Source: Palaemon carinicauda (lineage: Eukaryota > Arthropoda > Malacostraca > Decapoda > Palaemonidae). Taken from it: a stretch of DNA of 64,000 nucleotides. Positions 31,844 through 42,400 of the stretch are shown piece after piece. Position 1 is the first letter of the stretch. The number at the start of each line of letters is the position of its first letter. The stretch is from positions 38,323,471 to 38,387,470 of the forward strand of contig NC_090766.1 in assembly GCF_036898095.1 (NCBI RefSeq), given 5' to 3'. A program made the position numbers and the translations under genes. The notes under the pieces are model-generated. The model was given only the letters and a program-made list of their open reading frames with translations, had not been told where the DNA came from and made no database searches.

Positions 31844-34755
31844 TGACTTAGAACCTGAGAGAAGAGCCCAATCATATATATCGTTAAAACATATTATTGT
31901 TAAAGGAAAAAACTGAAATATTTCCCAAAATGAAAAGTTCCTTTATTAGAATTAAAACCATTAAGTTAAGAAAGAATGAACAAAACGCTAGACACGGTTA
32001 CTATTACTGCAACGTGACACCGTGAAAATTCTCTCTCTATCGTAACGATAGAGCGCAAGTTGAACGTTCTGAACGTCAACAACTGCAGAGACAAAACAAA
32101 ACGTTAGTTCAACTTTGAAAACAGTACGAGACTATCAAAGAAATTCTTTCAAAAACATTAAAATAGCATAATATGTTAACAGGTAAAACCGAAATGACGG
32201 GCTCAATGTTAATTAACTTCGGTACCAAGAAAAGACCGCCTACTATTAGGAAAGGTCGAATATAAACAAATATAAAAATTAATTTTAATAAGTTTATAAT
32301 AAAAGGAAGTTAATCGAAGAGGCCTATAAAAGGCGGAGAGATATAAAATAAATCTATAACTTTGTTAAGCAAAATTAAGAAAGAGAGTCTATACTCTCTT
32401 AGACACCAACACTTCCGTCTACGGGAAGGGTCGGCCATTAAAAGGTGAAAGAGAGTTCATACTCTCTTCGTCACCATAATTAATCAAATTAATTCCAAAA
32501 GTTAGCTAAGCTAATAATAAAACTTCCTGAATAGCGAAAGCTGAAATCTTAGAGCAATACTTCACCAAAAACCGTGAACAAGACTCCAAAATTATAAGCG
32601 TATCCATGAACGTCTTGCCGGAAGCACGACAGAGGAAAAATTGAAGTGGTGTCAACAAGAAGTACTGCAGTACCTGGCCACAGGTGGCGCTTGTGAGTAC
32701 ACCCCCCTCTTGTATAGCGATCGCTGGCGTATCCCTTCCGTAGAATTCTGTCGGGCAACAGAGTTGACAGCTACATGATTATCGGGTAAGTTTAATATTG
32801 AAAACTGTGTTTTTTAATAAAGTCTCGCTTATTGGCGGGTAAAAATCTCCATGGAACCAAACAGGTTGGTTCTTTCTCTTTCTTTAAATTGCCAGAGTCC
32901 CATACAGGAACAAGGGAGATGAATCCAGCAACTTCCTTTCAATCTATTATAGGGATGAGTAAGCTGGTAGGGCCTAGCAAGTATTTGATCAATGAAGAAA
33001 TCTTTCTTCCCTGAAAGGGAGATGTAGCCTGGAATGAAATACCTGTAACATGATGGCCAATGGATTGGAATTCATTACACCATCCTTCCTCTCAAAGAAA
33101 TGGGGACAGCTACTTCTTATAGATCCTGTATAATGAGAATAGTGCTCAGAAATGCAGCTTAACAGCATCAATGTCAGATCCCACATGAAACAGTACAAAT
33201 GCTTCATCCTCAAGTAAGGGGAAGAGAAGAAATGTCGAAGAGCCAGTCTTTCTACCTTTCCTCAAGATTTATATCGAACACATTACCATAAACAAGATGT
33301 TTCCTGTCCCATATGAAATCTGGGCTGGCTACACAACTACAACAGCCACCACCCGCAGGGCCAAGAACAAAAATGTTGAAGGACTTGCAGGTATATTTCC
33401 CTGAAAAAAAAAGCAAAAAAAAATATGTGAAGGTTGTTTGGCACTTCTAATCTCCTTCATCACCTGTCAGACTGCAGGTTCTTTGGAGTCTAAGTAAAAT
33501 CAATAACCCTAACTTTGTAAGATCTATTTTGACCTGGTGCCTTGACCCCCTCAAAGCTTAAAGTGTATGCTCTAAATTGTCTCATGAAGTCAGAAAGAGA
33601 CTGTTCTTTGATACCTTTCTTGATTCTGCCAATGTTAAGAAAGAGAAGATGACACTCTGGCCTGAGATGTCGAGTCCTCTTCAGTTAGCACAACAAAGCC
33701 CTCATGGGACACAAAAGAATGGTTTCTTGATTTTGCTTCACATAGAGAGGGTCTCAATGAGTTCTTAGTTTTGGCCACAAACTCATGAAACAAAGCATAC
33801 TTCCCAGGATCAAACCAAGGGTGTATATGCAAAAACCAGTGAACAACAAATTGAATGAGGAGCCCAATGTGCTAAACAGTCTCCCCGGCCTTGTCATGAG
33901 CTTGCCAGAAATGAAACTGGAGAAGATGTAACATTCCTACTCCTCAAAGAAGGGAGGCCATGATCTACACTAGGAAAATGGGGACAATTACAAAATTCAT
34001 GTACCTAAGATTCACAGGGAGTAGATCTTATCGCCAGTTTAGCCATAAAGAGGTGCATTGTCCAACCTAATGTTGCATTCCTGCTTCATTTCATTATACA
34101 CATGAAGCCAATAACAACCACTAAAACAAAAAAGTATTAGAAAAGATAAACAACCTTGGATAGGATACAACAGTACACCATACTCACTACAGATTAACAA
34201 AAAGGTGAAGAGTCTCTGACAAGAGAGTGGGTGGAGCTAGTTGCCCACACTCATTCCCTTTCTTTAACTACATCGTTAATGATTTCGACGACCATTCCAG
34301 CTCCAAGGCCTTCCCTATTTTTAAGGACAAGAGGTTTGTATACATATAGGACCAAATACCTGGGCAATTCAATTTGAAAGAAGAAAATTTTACAAGTGAT
34401 TCTTGTAAAATAAAAAAAAAAATACGTAAAGCTCATCTCTATCCTCGCCATGTAACAGGCAACAATTTTCCCAATGCAATGATTTACAGTATAGAAAATA
34501 GCCAATGAAATTATGAAAACATCAACAAAGATAAAATACTTTTTAAACTAATGGAAAAGAAAACTATATCTAAATTTCTATAGTTTCCATTCCACAAAAA
34601 AACTGTGGATAGCTTATGAAAACAGAATAACTATAGCAGAAAAACATGTACTGTACCTGACAACGAGGTCCAAGTAGCTTCACGATAACGTCATTTTCTT
34701 CACGGGACAAAAGAGAAGATGTCTTGTTTGTAGGAGGTGGTTTTCTTGAACTCAT
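10275..34755 (-). CDS. WASp: WASP/N-WASP homologue, 5' part (4 coding exons, WH1 domain)
   Basis: Coding exons in transcript order are 34657-34755, 10765-10890, 10550-10651 and 10275-10374, all bounded by GT-AG. Joined, they give about 142 residues forming a WH1/EVH1 domain: LLSREENDVIVKLLGPRCQ, then TLSTAVVQIFG, HCGAVTFTKDN, RRSYYIQ, FEQELYTQFTY, PFFHQFEAE and IGLNFADEREASLF, followed by a basic RLAAKQRKK tail. These blocks match the WH1 of vertebrate WASP and N-WASP in order and spacing. The family activates Arp2/3 to build branched actin. WH1 binds WIP-type partners. The CRIB, proline-rich and VCA parts are not in the window. Intron 1 is about 23.8 kb and holds nested transposons. The exon reading is clear, and no stop interrupts it. 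Invertebrates usually have one such gene, so WASP and N-WASP cannot be told apart. Confidence 0.93.
10550..10651 (-). CDS. WASp: WASP exon 3 (WH1 middle)
   Basis: The exon is 102 nt and in phase 0 at both ends, with acceptor ttcttttcag and donor GTGAAT. It encodes 34 residues from VYDVVTG to HQFEAE, with the conserved FEQELYTQFTY and PFFHQF blocks. Confidence 0.93.
10765..10890 (-). CDS. WASp: WASP exon 2 (WH1 N-terminal half)
   Basis: The exon is 126 nt and in phase 0 at both ends, with acceptor ttttttccacag and donor GTAATG. It encodes 42 residues from TLSTAVVQIF to RRSYYIQ. The HCGAVTFTKDN block aligns with the equivalent GA..VKDN block of vertebrate WASPs. Confidence 0.93.
10891..11616. 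other. WASP intron 1, 3' part, no feature
   Basis: AT-rich intron between exon 2 and the Tigger insertion. No gene or repeat was recognised. Confidence 0.5.
11937..13653 (+). pseudogene. Tigger transposase (frameshift, stop, and split by insertion)
   Basis: Cut-and-paste transposase of the CENP-B/jerky-like type. From ATG 11937 it reads a basic start (MGPKKFSF), a CENP-B N-type helix-turn-helix (LELKQEIIEKHERGVSVSDL, AKQYGRNMSTISTIL) and a second helix-turn-helix (EEMERLLLIWIKDKE). The DDE/D domain has Asp in FNCDETGLFW, Asp in CLDNAPAHP and a third Asp in LQPMDQ, 36 residues after the second. The frame breaks at about 12630 and has a TAA at 12740-12742. The C-terminus is interrupted at TTAA 13650-13653. 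After the inserted element the same frame resumes at 23355 with KKSTKRSSDHDE and stops at 23440. The gene is therefore inactive through at least three lesions. Confidence 0.88.
13880..15830. repeat. Satellite-like tandem array, about 370-bp units
   Basis: About five units of 366-376 bp, anchored by 'ccgcgagtgcc' or its variants at 14043, 14409, 14785, 15152 and 15528. Each unit has two diverged halves of about 185 bp: one with 'gtgttggaaagtgt..ctagatgatctggctaccc' and one with 'gttagaaagtgtgccttgatggttgggcta'. A partial half-unit precedes the array near 13950. AT-rich, with no coding. Confidence 0.85.
15831..16745. other. AT-rich internal part of the piggyBac-like element
   Basis: No gene. 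It holds long T runs and no tandem order, and ends where the DIRS P1 terminus begins. Confidence 0.5.
16751..16928. repeat. DIRS P1 left terminal inverted repeat
   Basis: From 'ggggggcctgtgacggccgg' to 'ctattcacaggtt', this is complementary to 23059-23230, with very few differences. It contains cgcgcgaacaccttgtaggt and acaaaggcgtgtgt. Confidence 0.9.
17304..17513 (+). CDS. DIRS P1 gag, exon 1 (Cys/His-rich)
   Basis: The frame opens at ATG 17304 and runs 70 codons to a consensus donor GAG|GTAAGT at 17513/17514. It encodes a Cys/His-rich module (VRCTARGCSA, DPMGHDLCRAHAHC, EACMLC) that could bind zinc, and joins in phase 0 to the long gag frame. A similar module is in the gag of P3 (63078-63299). 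A tttctttttacag tract at 17309-17324 could be an alternative acceptor, in which case the true start would be further upstream. Confidence 0.65.
17514..17620 (+). other. Spliceosomal intron in DIRS P1 gag (107 nt)
   Basis: It starts GTAAGT and ends in a pyrimidine tract ttccctctcctctttcag. Removal keeps frame (phase 0 on both sides) and fuses the Cys/His module to the long gag frame. In-frame stops lie inside it. Confidence 0.7.
17621..19618 (+). CDS. DIRS P1 gag, exon 2 (structural protein)
   Basis: A 665-codon frame beginning ADDESLREARATLQPW just after the acceptor and ending at TGA 19616-19618. It forms the nucleic-acid-packaging protein of the element. An acidic and Ser/Pro-rich N-terminal third leads to a KEQIQQYLQQSRA helical stretch, then a conserved middle (PWRFALHAPYIDG, PPGLEFPFNGFVRL, TPHKGAYTIF). 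The C-terminus is rich in Gln, Gly and Arg (RGSYRARGQFRQRGG), suited to RNA binding. The last 362 nt overlap the RT frame. The same frame stays open after the single TGA until the end of the recombinase. Confidence 0.8.
   Translation, partial: ADDESLREARATLQPWVSGFGRNAPAGAPYLLDGDMASRLFPGSTTAAVPPETAAPLIEVIRETILTEEEVLVTEAEPYLGLDEEPMDEQVGGVELVDPLSPHTPSSSTSFHGFDKPTASPLGSSIPVRPKVKPLRTFKPSALPLSVSPVPGPSKDPDVHIAIPKTVTPKKSKSTKSRASLEDQAREPPLSAAMVRDIVKEQIQQYLQQSRADRGAMTELKDMVASLIRSGTQMPPPSAPDASKLPPFEKNNPWRFALHAPYIDGAITLEGIGTRPLEDLEFYPPGLEFPFNGFVRLKEHALVRLDKVPKETVIFPKEQAQSFWARTLSDWGCTNSKLTPHKGAYTIFTASPGITLPITDKVAALTFQAIKEGSAMPALKETDPTSMLIPSTVTIWDDAPATFTVGKLDPDCASNLFSEKLPKLPDILLKTEFEARNRLARSLHSITSVESLTSLYPTETMFRVFTKNLSLSFQIDLHEFCSARVSCRKHVLSEATIRHEPNRLIASPCWGKNLFPQEEVNKVLQDAARANQNLQVRWGLTAKKRVEGQKQNFFRKKQRFAPYKTSRGHYQQSSIAHSSSQSPTASSPLQPKHPQQVVYLTAPPGTQPNPVWMPSPAYIPSYGPSGPFRGHQRGSYRARGQFRQRGGPRTRGSRGGKEPRFTPSQ
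19257..21455 (+). CDS. DIRS P1 reverse transcriptase / RNase H
   Basis: An open frame of 732 codons with RT motifs LRVVLDLSKLNSYI, TSIDLTDAYYHVPIA (catalytic Asp), MPFGLNIAPRIF and VVYLDDWLIW (Y-x-D-D, codon 313 onward). RNase H motifs are IHTDASLSGWGG, INVLEAMAVF, VVSDSTAV and VIADSLSR. The DIRS-specific block VDLFATQMNHKLPCY follows with FPPVNLLMKVLHKL. It copies the element RNA into circular DNA. The frame begins with a non-ATG codon inside gag and has no ATG before the RT fingers, so expression probably needs a +1 shift from gag, or splicing. Its stop TGA overlaps the recombinase ATG. Confidence 0.9.
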   Translation: MKGKNKTSSGRNRGLPLTRRAEVTTNNRRLPTRLHSLPLLRLLYSRNTLNRWSTSLLPQVPNPTPFGCPHPHTSLATDPQVPFVDTREVATGLEDSSVNEADLGQGVLEEGKNLDSLPRNDIVPVGGRLYHFRDRWTFSPWAHSIVSKGLGWKWSRGSPPPPVTFFQRPTSILREYTTELLQKKAIKRVRSLKFQGRLFTVPKKGSSALRVVLDLSKLNSYILCDKFRMLTISQVRTLLPRGAVTTSIDLTDAYYHVPIARNFSPYLGFRLGRKAFAFKVMPFGLNIAPRIFTKLGETVLEQLRNQGIQIVVYLDDWLIWARSALECNRATKKVLRFLANLGFRVNLQKSRLLPSDRFEWLGIQWDLARHKLVLPPKKVREIASKVKNFLKHRQVSRRALERILGILQFASVTDRLLKAKLKDINRVWRKRATVPLRDKVSKIPSVLKMRLQPWSESKNLSKSVPLQFPPPQVTIHTDASLSGWGGYYERQMFQGSWSPAMKYFHINVLEAMAVFLTLKRLSPPRSTHIRVVSDSTAVVHCINRGGSKSPNLNQILVTIFTLAAEKNWFLSATHLAGVQNVIADSLSRMKPLESEWSLDIISFQWILRLVPGLQVDLFATQMNHKLPCYVTPNMDPQAYAIDALTLDWNHWRKIYLFPPVNLLMKVLHKLRSFRGTVALVAPHWPKSSWFPLLLELKLRPFRIPFPKLTQVIQTQTVSDSSRIAKTLTLWTS
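21452..22417 (+). CDS. DIRS P1 tyrosine recombinase
   Basis: 321 codons from ATG 21452, which overlaps the RT stop as ATGA. The N-terminal core-binding region (RDSTIRQYDSAVKKLAGFL, STITTIKSALKKIF) is followed by the catalytic domain: Arg154 in SGARISELAAL, His264-x-x-Arg267 in HDIRSIAT, Trp290 in YTGWKSP and the nucleophile Tyr300 in KRHYLKNL. All the residues expected of a phage-integrase-type recombinase are present and the length is normal. It would integrate the circular DNA copy by strand exchange. The frame is also open upstream of the ATG across the whole RT gene, so a longer product cannot be excluded. Confidence 0.9.
   Translation: MKFAAHKDANIDPENVLFIEADKRDSTIRQYDSAVKKLAGFLKNSDHTRMTPNLAISFFRFLFDKGLAASTITTIKSALKKIFLVGFNINLADSYFSSIPKACARLRPLDRPQKVSWSLNNVLKLASDTDNESCSYITLLRKTLFLSAMASGARISELAALSRNPENIDFLPTGEVLLTPDRAFLAKNEDPQNRWSPWKIISLSQDPSLCPVTTLRTFLARSATRSSGPLFIREQGGTLTIQGIRQQILYFIKHANPESFPHAHDIRSIATSINYFQNMDFDDLKKYTGWKSPMVFKRHYLKNLQALKYPTVAAGSLISPH
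22418..22790. other. DIRS P1 3' untranslated part
   Basis: Non-coding stretch between recombinase stop and internal complementary region. No other feature was recognised. Confidence 0.5.
22791..22878. repeat. DIRS P1 internal complementary region
   Basis: The first part (ctcaccggccgtcacagg to cccccag) is the exact complement of the left terminus. The second part (aaaagggattttgacgaagg to cgcccggtga) is the exact complement of the right terminus. The short A run between them is the shared core. Confidence 0.92.
23059..23273. repeat. DIRS P1 right terminal inverted repeat
   Basis: Complement of 16751-16928 plus a right-end extension (cagaaatagatttttccttc) that is also represented in the internal complementary region. 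Confidence 0.9.
23355..23440 (+). pseudogene. Tigger transposase C-terminal codons (displaced)
   Basis: With one TTAA copy removed, the frame leaving 13650 continues here as KKSTKRSSDHDEKKESEA and on to a TGA at 23438-23440. The Lys/Ser-rich tail suits a nuclear protein. It lies 9.7 kb from the rest of the gene. Confidence 0.8.
23985..24105 (+). repeat. Interspersed repeat, 5' half (split by LINE B)
   Basis: The segment with 'ctcttgcttgagggtacact' and 'agtttttatagtttatata' forms one unit with 25407-25565, where it ends in 'caactagggttgtagcttgg' and an (AAT)n tail. The LINE B insertion separates the halves. I recognise it as a common crustacean-type repeat, but the class is unknown. Confidence 0.5.
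24106..25406 (+). mobile_element. LINE B, 3' half of a non-LTR retrotransposon (frameshifted)
   Basis: The RT domain is read in pieces: GVGGKLLQAVKSFYKGSKAC and LRQGCVMSPWLFN (24117-24300), LLFADDTVLVADAEEKLG with the F-A-D-D active site (24302-24679), and FKYLGSVVAANGG. Then come LYEKVIVLTVMYGSELW (24667-24894) and the tail RGRPRFGWMDGVKEAL (24915-25151). The 3' UTR and a (TATG)n tail follow. Frameshifts and stops between pieces show it is dead. The 5' half is missing, as is usual for truncated LINE insertions. The short sequence tatatga on both sides may be the target duplication. The clade is not assigned. Confidence 0.8.
25407..25565 (+). repeat. Interspersed repeat, 3' half with (AAT)n tail
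   Basis: Continuation of 23985-24105 after the LINE B insertion. It includes 'gctattttccctgatggggc' and 'caactagggttgtagcttgg', then aataataat. Confidence 0.5.
25566..26020. other. Possible DIRS terminal remnant
   Basis: The tracts 'aaagaaatttgtattttcc' and 'tttgtatagctaggaaaaat' resemble the right end of P2 (tttgtatggttaggaaaaat at 59551). The two lie in opposite orientation around about 230 bp. This may be a solo terminal repeat. No coding is seen. Confidence 0.35.
26021..26220. repeat. DIRS N2 left terminal inverted repeat
   Basis: Complement of 32639-32804. It shares the gcgatcgctatac motif with the N1 termini. Confidence 0.86.
26257..26350. repeat. DIRS N2 internal complementary region
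   Basis: The halves are complements of the left (atgattatcgggtaagtata) and right (ttaaacttacccgataatca) termini, with the junction at 'gaaaataac/attttt'. Confidence 0.84.
26731..28102 (-). pseudogene. DIRS N2 tyrosine recombinase and RT tail (broken)
   Basis: The frame 28102-27362 reads the end of the RT gene (PDPAAVHVDAFLLDWSHLDL, FPPFKIVNRVLQKF) and, after overlap, the recombinase N-terminal region (RARGFSKEAARAIAKARR). The catalytic C-terminus is at 26961-26731 with THEVRAVA (H-x-x-R), TYWRSKS and the FYLKDV tyrosine. Between them, several stops and frameshifts break the middle. Sequence and order follow N1 closely. Confidence 0.75.
28103..29060 (-). pseudogene. DIRS N2 RT C-terminal part / RNase H (broken)
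   Basis: The frame 29212-28799 enters at LLRAPTSRRCLEIL, just after the active-site block, and continues GLLVNFEESQLVPSQTIVSL. RNase H is scattered over three frames down to 28103. The catalytic Y-x-D-D and everything N-terminal are absent: at about 29055 the sequence passes straight into gag. Confidence 0.7.
29655..29770. repeat. 16-bp tandem repeat in N2 gag
   Basis: The unit gtatgcagagcatgct is repeated about six times. The period is not a multiple of three, so the reading frame cycles. Confidence 0.9.
30738..30873. repeat. Direct duplication of about 65 bp in N2 gag
   Basis: Two copies of a unit containing 'actggcaactcagaacgcgg' and 'caacttcgtacgcctggcag' lie head to tail. Confidence 0.85.
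31501..32638. other. DIRS N2 leader with (CT)n
   Basis: Non-coding leader of the minus-strand element, collinear with 8889-10079 of N1. It contains (CT)n at 31807-31842. No gene. Confidence 0.6.
32639..32804. repeat. DIRS N2 right terminal inverted repeat
   Basis: Complement of 26021-26220, ending 'ggtaagtttaatattgaaaa'. Confidence 0.86.
32805..34656. other. WASP intron 1, 5' part, no supported feature
   Basis: No gene, RNA or clear mobile element was recognised. Short frames lack domains. Some phrases recall degraded DIRS sequence, but nothing can be aligned by eye. Confidence 0.4.
34657..34755 (-). CDS. WASp: WASP first coding exon
   Basis: ATG at 34755. It encodes 33 residues, MSSRKPPPTNKTSSLLSREE and on to LLGPRCQ, ending in phase 0 at donor GTACAG. 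The Pro-rich start and LLSREEN..LLG block match the N-termini of WASP family members. A ctgattttacag acceptor just upstream (exon edge 34788) suggests a separate 5' UTR exon. Confidence 0.9.
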
Positions 34756-34788
34756 TTTAGCAATACTTTCAGATCTCTTTGGTTATAT
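34756..34788 (-). other. WASp: WASP 5' UTR part of the first coding exon
   Basis: 33 nt between a plausible acceptor (ttttacag) and the ATG. An upstream non-coding exon is implied but was not identified. Confidence 0.5.
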
Positions 34789-38027
<3,239 letters not shown>

Positions 38028-38090
38028 CTTTTGAAGCTACAGCCTTAGTTAGAAAAGCAGGATGTTATAAGCTCAAGGGCTCCAATATAA

Positions 38091-38341
<251 letters not shown>

Positions 38342-38400
38342 ATCTGAGCATCACGTTTTCCTGTGATTTTTACGCATATATATATATATATATATATATA

Positions 38401-39210
38401 TGTCGGGAATTTCGACCCGATCAATCGAAATTCCCGCCATTTGACTCCTCCTACGACTACGTCAAATTGGAGGGAGAGGAAAAAACTCGCGGGCGAATGA
38501 ATGTAGTTCCAAACGTGAACATTTAGAGCCAAAAAAGGAAACCACCTGGTAGGAAGGCGCTGAGACTAATAAAATCAATTGCTGGTAATTTAAGATTAGG
38601 AAAAATAAAGTCATTCTGTTGTAACATGTTAAAAAAATCCAATGTAGAAATTTAGGTTCAGGGCAAATTGCGCCAAAAAGGTGACGTCGGGGGTTGCGAG
38701 GATAGCTCGTCCTCTTTGATCCAACGTCCCCAACCGAAGTAAGTCCCCTCTAATTGTTATCTCTCCTCTCTACCTTGTCTACCAGGTTGGTTGTAGTAGA
38801 AGTTTGAGTGCAAGATGTTTAGTTTTTATATCGCAGTTTAGTGTAGAGATCCTTGTGATTGGGGATCTGAATCCTGAGTTAAATAAGAATAGGGATATTT
38901 GGTGTGTGATTCGTTGTGTATTGAATTCGAATTGGCACTATTTTCAGTTTGTTAATGAGTCCGGTGTGGACTTTGTGCTTGAAGAGCACATGCTACATTA
39001 CCTAGGGTCAGTCTTGTTTTTCAGTGAGTTTTTTGAATGCTCAAGAATGTTGTTTGTCTTTATCAGAGTTTATTTTTGTAATAAAACTGTAAATTTTATC
39101 GCCGTATTTTAGTTAACTCCTGGAGGGTTTTGGCGAGTGTTGCCTCTTCAAGGCCTTGCGATCCGCCCAGTACATCGGGCAGATTTAATAAACTGGTGAA
39201 AATCACGACA
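38401..39210 (+). repeat. 5' LTR of BEL/Pao element
   Basis: It begins TGTCGGGAATTTCGACC, ends AAAATCACGACA and is the same length as the 3' LTR. The left edge contains an inverted repeat, GGGAATTTCGA / TCGAAATTCCC. AATAAA-type signals lie at about 39078 and 39186. A 102-codon frame inside it (38804-39112) is not considered a gene. Confidence 0.95.
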
Positions 39211-39212
39211 TT

Positions 39213-39230
39213 TGGTCCTTCGAACCGGAT
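39213..39230 (+). other. Primer binding site of BEL/Pao element
   Basis: TGGTCCTTCGAACCGGAT, starting two bases after the LTR, complements the 3' end of a tRNA (CCA end and T-arm). The tRNA identity was not assigned. Confidence 0.75.
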
Positions 39231-39427
39231 CGCAAGCGCTTCCCAGAGCCGGACAGGACTAATTTAAAATATGAGCTTTTGAGAGAGAGAGAGACGAACA
39301 ATTAAGGTCCTCTACGTCTCGATGTGCGATCGCCCACGTGGGTCAGTTCTTTGAGTCCCTTAACGTTAAATTATCCTTTTCTCCTTGCCTTGTCCAACCC
39401 CCCCAAACGTAAAGTAAAGTAATTAAG

Positions 39428-42400
39428 ATGGCTGTATCCACGATCGTGCATATCGAGGCGTCGATGGGCCTACTGGAGGATTTGCTAAGCGAAACGCAAA
39501 GGGCACTGATTGAGACCTACTCCGAGTCCGTTTACCAGAATTTGGTAACGGAGTTGCAGGCAGAGGTCCGACAGCTTAAAGAGCTGTACAAAAACCAGAG
39601 AGTTAAATTAGAGTCTAGTATCGAAGCCCGAATTAGGCATATGTTAGGTGAAGCGACACGCGCTTCCACACTATTGTACAATAGAATAGATAAAGTGAAA
39701 GGCCCTTCAACGGGGAATGTTGCCCTCCCCAGGTTGAAGCCGCTGCCTCTCCCCACGTTTGAAGGGGAAGTGCAAGAGTACGCATCGTACCGTGAATTAT
39801 TCACGATCCACGTGGATCGAAGAGCGGATTTAGACGAAGTGTCTAAATTCACGTATTTATTGGGGACGTTGGGCAAGGAGCCGCTCAGGATTATCAAATC
39901 CCTGAGTGTAACCGCCGCGAACTATAGAGTAGCATTAGATTTATTAGATAAGCAGTATGGCAACGTGCACCAAACGCTCGTGATTCTGCACCGCAAGTTA
40001 GCAAACATCTTTGTGCCGTCACTAAACCCAGTAGAATTAAAAAGGTTCCGTTTTGAGTTAACTATCATTATTGAGCAAATCAAAAGACTTAGTACCACTG
40101 ACTTAGGCCAGGGCATGGTCATGAGCCTCATTAATCAAAAATTGTCAGAGGGAAAACTATACCGCAAGGTGGTAGAGCATTTGAGGAAATGCGACTATAC
40201 ATTGGACGAGTTTTTTGAGGCAATAGATTTCATAGTAAGAATGTTAGAAGACGATGCATTGCAGAGAGGCGACAGTCTTGAGAGTGACAAAAGACCAGAC
40301 AGTAGTGTAAGACCGAAAACCCATCCCATCCACCAAAATTCCTGCCCATTTTGTAGCGAACGGCACCCGCCTCACGGATGTCGCCAAGTGACAGACGTAG
40401 CTGCTAGACGTCGCATTTTACTAAAAAGGGGTCTTTGTTTCAATTGCACGAAATCAGGCCATCGTAGCGATAAATGTCCCGTATCAAATTCCTGTAGAAA
40501 CTGTAATGCTAAGCACCACACTGCGATTTGCGACGCGGGTAGACCGCAATCAATCCCTAGTCATAGTAATAGTCAATCAACAACGTCCCGCCCCGTAGTA
40601 AATGCGACGCCTGCACAGAACCAAAATGCCCCCCGTCCGTCTAAGGTTAAAGTAGAATCTAAGCCGTGCACGAGCGCAAAGATCGCGCAGAGGTCTGATG
40701 TGGACCTCCCATGCACTATCTTGCCAACAGCCATGGCAGGTATTCAACAAAGGCAAGGTAGTAAGCGAGTCCGCCTATTTCTCGACTCAGGAAGCCAGAG
40801 GAGCTTCATCTCTGCAAAAATTGCCCGTCAATTAGGCCTACCGGTGGTAGGAAGAGTATCCTTGAATATAGCTCCGTTTGGTTCCGAGGAAATAAGCGGC
40901 CAATACGATGTAGTAAGTTGCAGGGTTGAAATGGGGAAAAGAATCGTGCGTATGAAATTGGTGGCACACGAACACGTGGACGTCCCGATACATAACGTGG
41001 GTTATGTTAAAGTCAGACAGCATCTGTTGACCAAGGGAGTCACGTTAGCCGATCCAGCAAACCAATCAGATACCATGAAGAACGTTCACATATTAGTTGG
41101 GGCTGATTATTTTAGCTATTTTGTCATAGGTGTAGAAAAAGTAGATGGGATAAATCTTTTCTTAACGCATAATGGTATGTCCCCGTACGGGAAGGTGCCA
41201 CAGTGGCTGTTCCAAGGGGAAAAGGTCGAACAAGTAAGAACGTTGAGAGTGTGCAGAATCACGGACGAGCCATATCTGTATGATGTAGATGAGTGGTGGC
41301 GATTAGACCGTGTTGGTATCGCCCCATCTGAGCAATACACTGTTCGCGAGGCCGAGGCCGTGCGAAAGGTATCGCAAAGCGTTGTAAGAAAACCTGAGGG
41401 ATATCAGGTTAGCCTACCATTTGGATCGGATGCTAGGCCAGAAACCAATTATCGTAACGCTATGGCGCAGTTAGAGTCGTTGCAGACAAAATTCAAAAAG
41501 GATAGGGAATATCTTGAACAATATCAGGGAGTGATAGATAAGTATCTCGAAGCAGGTTTTATATCTGAAGTGAAAAATCCCGTAGTGGAAGGTTATTACA
41601 TGCCACACTTCGGTGTTAAGAAAGACAGCCGTACCACCCCCCTTAGAATCGTGTTCAATGCCTCTGCCAAGTCACAAGGTTGCAAGTCCTTGAATGAATG
41701 TCTTTTGCCTGGGCCCAATTTGGTAGAAGTAGCATATAGTTTAATTATAAGGTTTAGGTTGAATCGATATGCCATGTTAGCCGACATAAGTAAAGCATTC
41801 CATCGTGTTTTGTTAGATCCTCGTGATGCCAAATACACACGATTTCTGTGGCGCAAGGCAGCTGGTCGAGCGCTTACCTTCGCCTTTAGAGTCGTGGTGT
41901 TCGGCATCACAGCTAGTCCATTTTTGCTACAGCAAATATTAAATTGTCATTTTAAAGAGGAAGGGCGCCCAGATTTAGTAAAATCTTTTTATGTTGATAA
42001 TTATCTGGCCACGTTTGAAGATATAGAACATATGAGGCAAGAGCATGAGTCTGTTCATAACATCTTAAAAAGGGCGGGTATGCCCTTAGAAGGGTGGGCC
42101 AGCAATCACTTGGCCTTCGATAGCGAGAGACAGTGGAATGAGCCTGTGAGTGTGAACGTGCTCGGGCTGCGATGGGCCCGGGACGTGGACAGATTGTGTG
42201 TGAAAGAAAGCAAAAGGATCTGTGAGTTGGGGGAGGGATGGGTGCCCACGAAGCGTAGGGTACTTTCCCTATTAGTCTCCATATATGATCCGATAGGTTT
42301 GATAAGCCCATTATTTGTAAGGGGAAAGCTTTTCCTTCAACAACTATGGGAGGATAATGTAGGTTGGGATGATGTTTTAGCAAAAGAGAGGGCTAAAGAG

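Larger units (their letters stand above)
26021..32804 (-). mobile_element. DIRS-type retrotransposon N2 (defective, internally deleted)
   Basis: The second minus-strand DIRS of the N1 family. Its terminal inverted repeats are 26021-26220 and 32639-32804 (shared 'acagctacatgattatcggg', 'actgcagtacctggccacag'). An internal complementary region lies at 26257-26350. Recombinase, RNase H and gag remnants follow in order, but the front half of RT is missing. It lies within WASP intron 1. It is more decayed than N1. Confidence 0.86.

Noticed and set aside
38804..39112. 102-codon frame inside the BEL LTR, repeated at 46086-46394
   Set aside because: It lies in LTR sequence, has no recognisable domain, and its repetition only reflects LTR identity.
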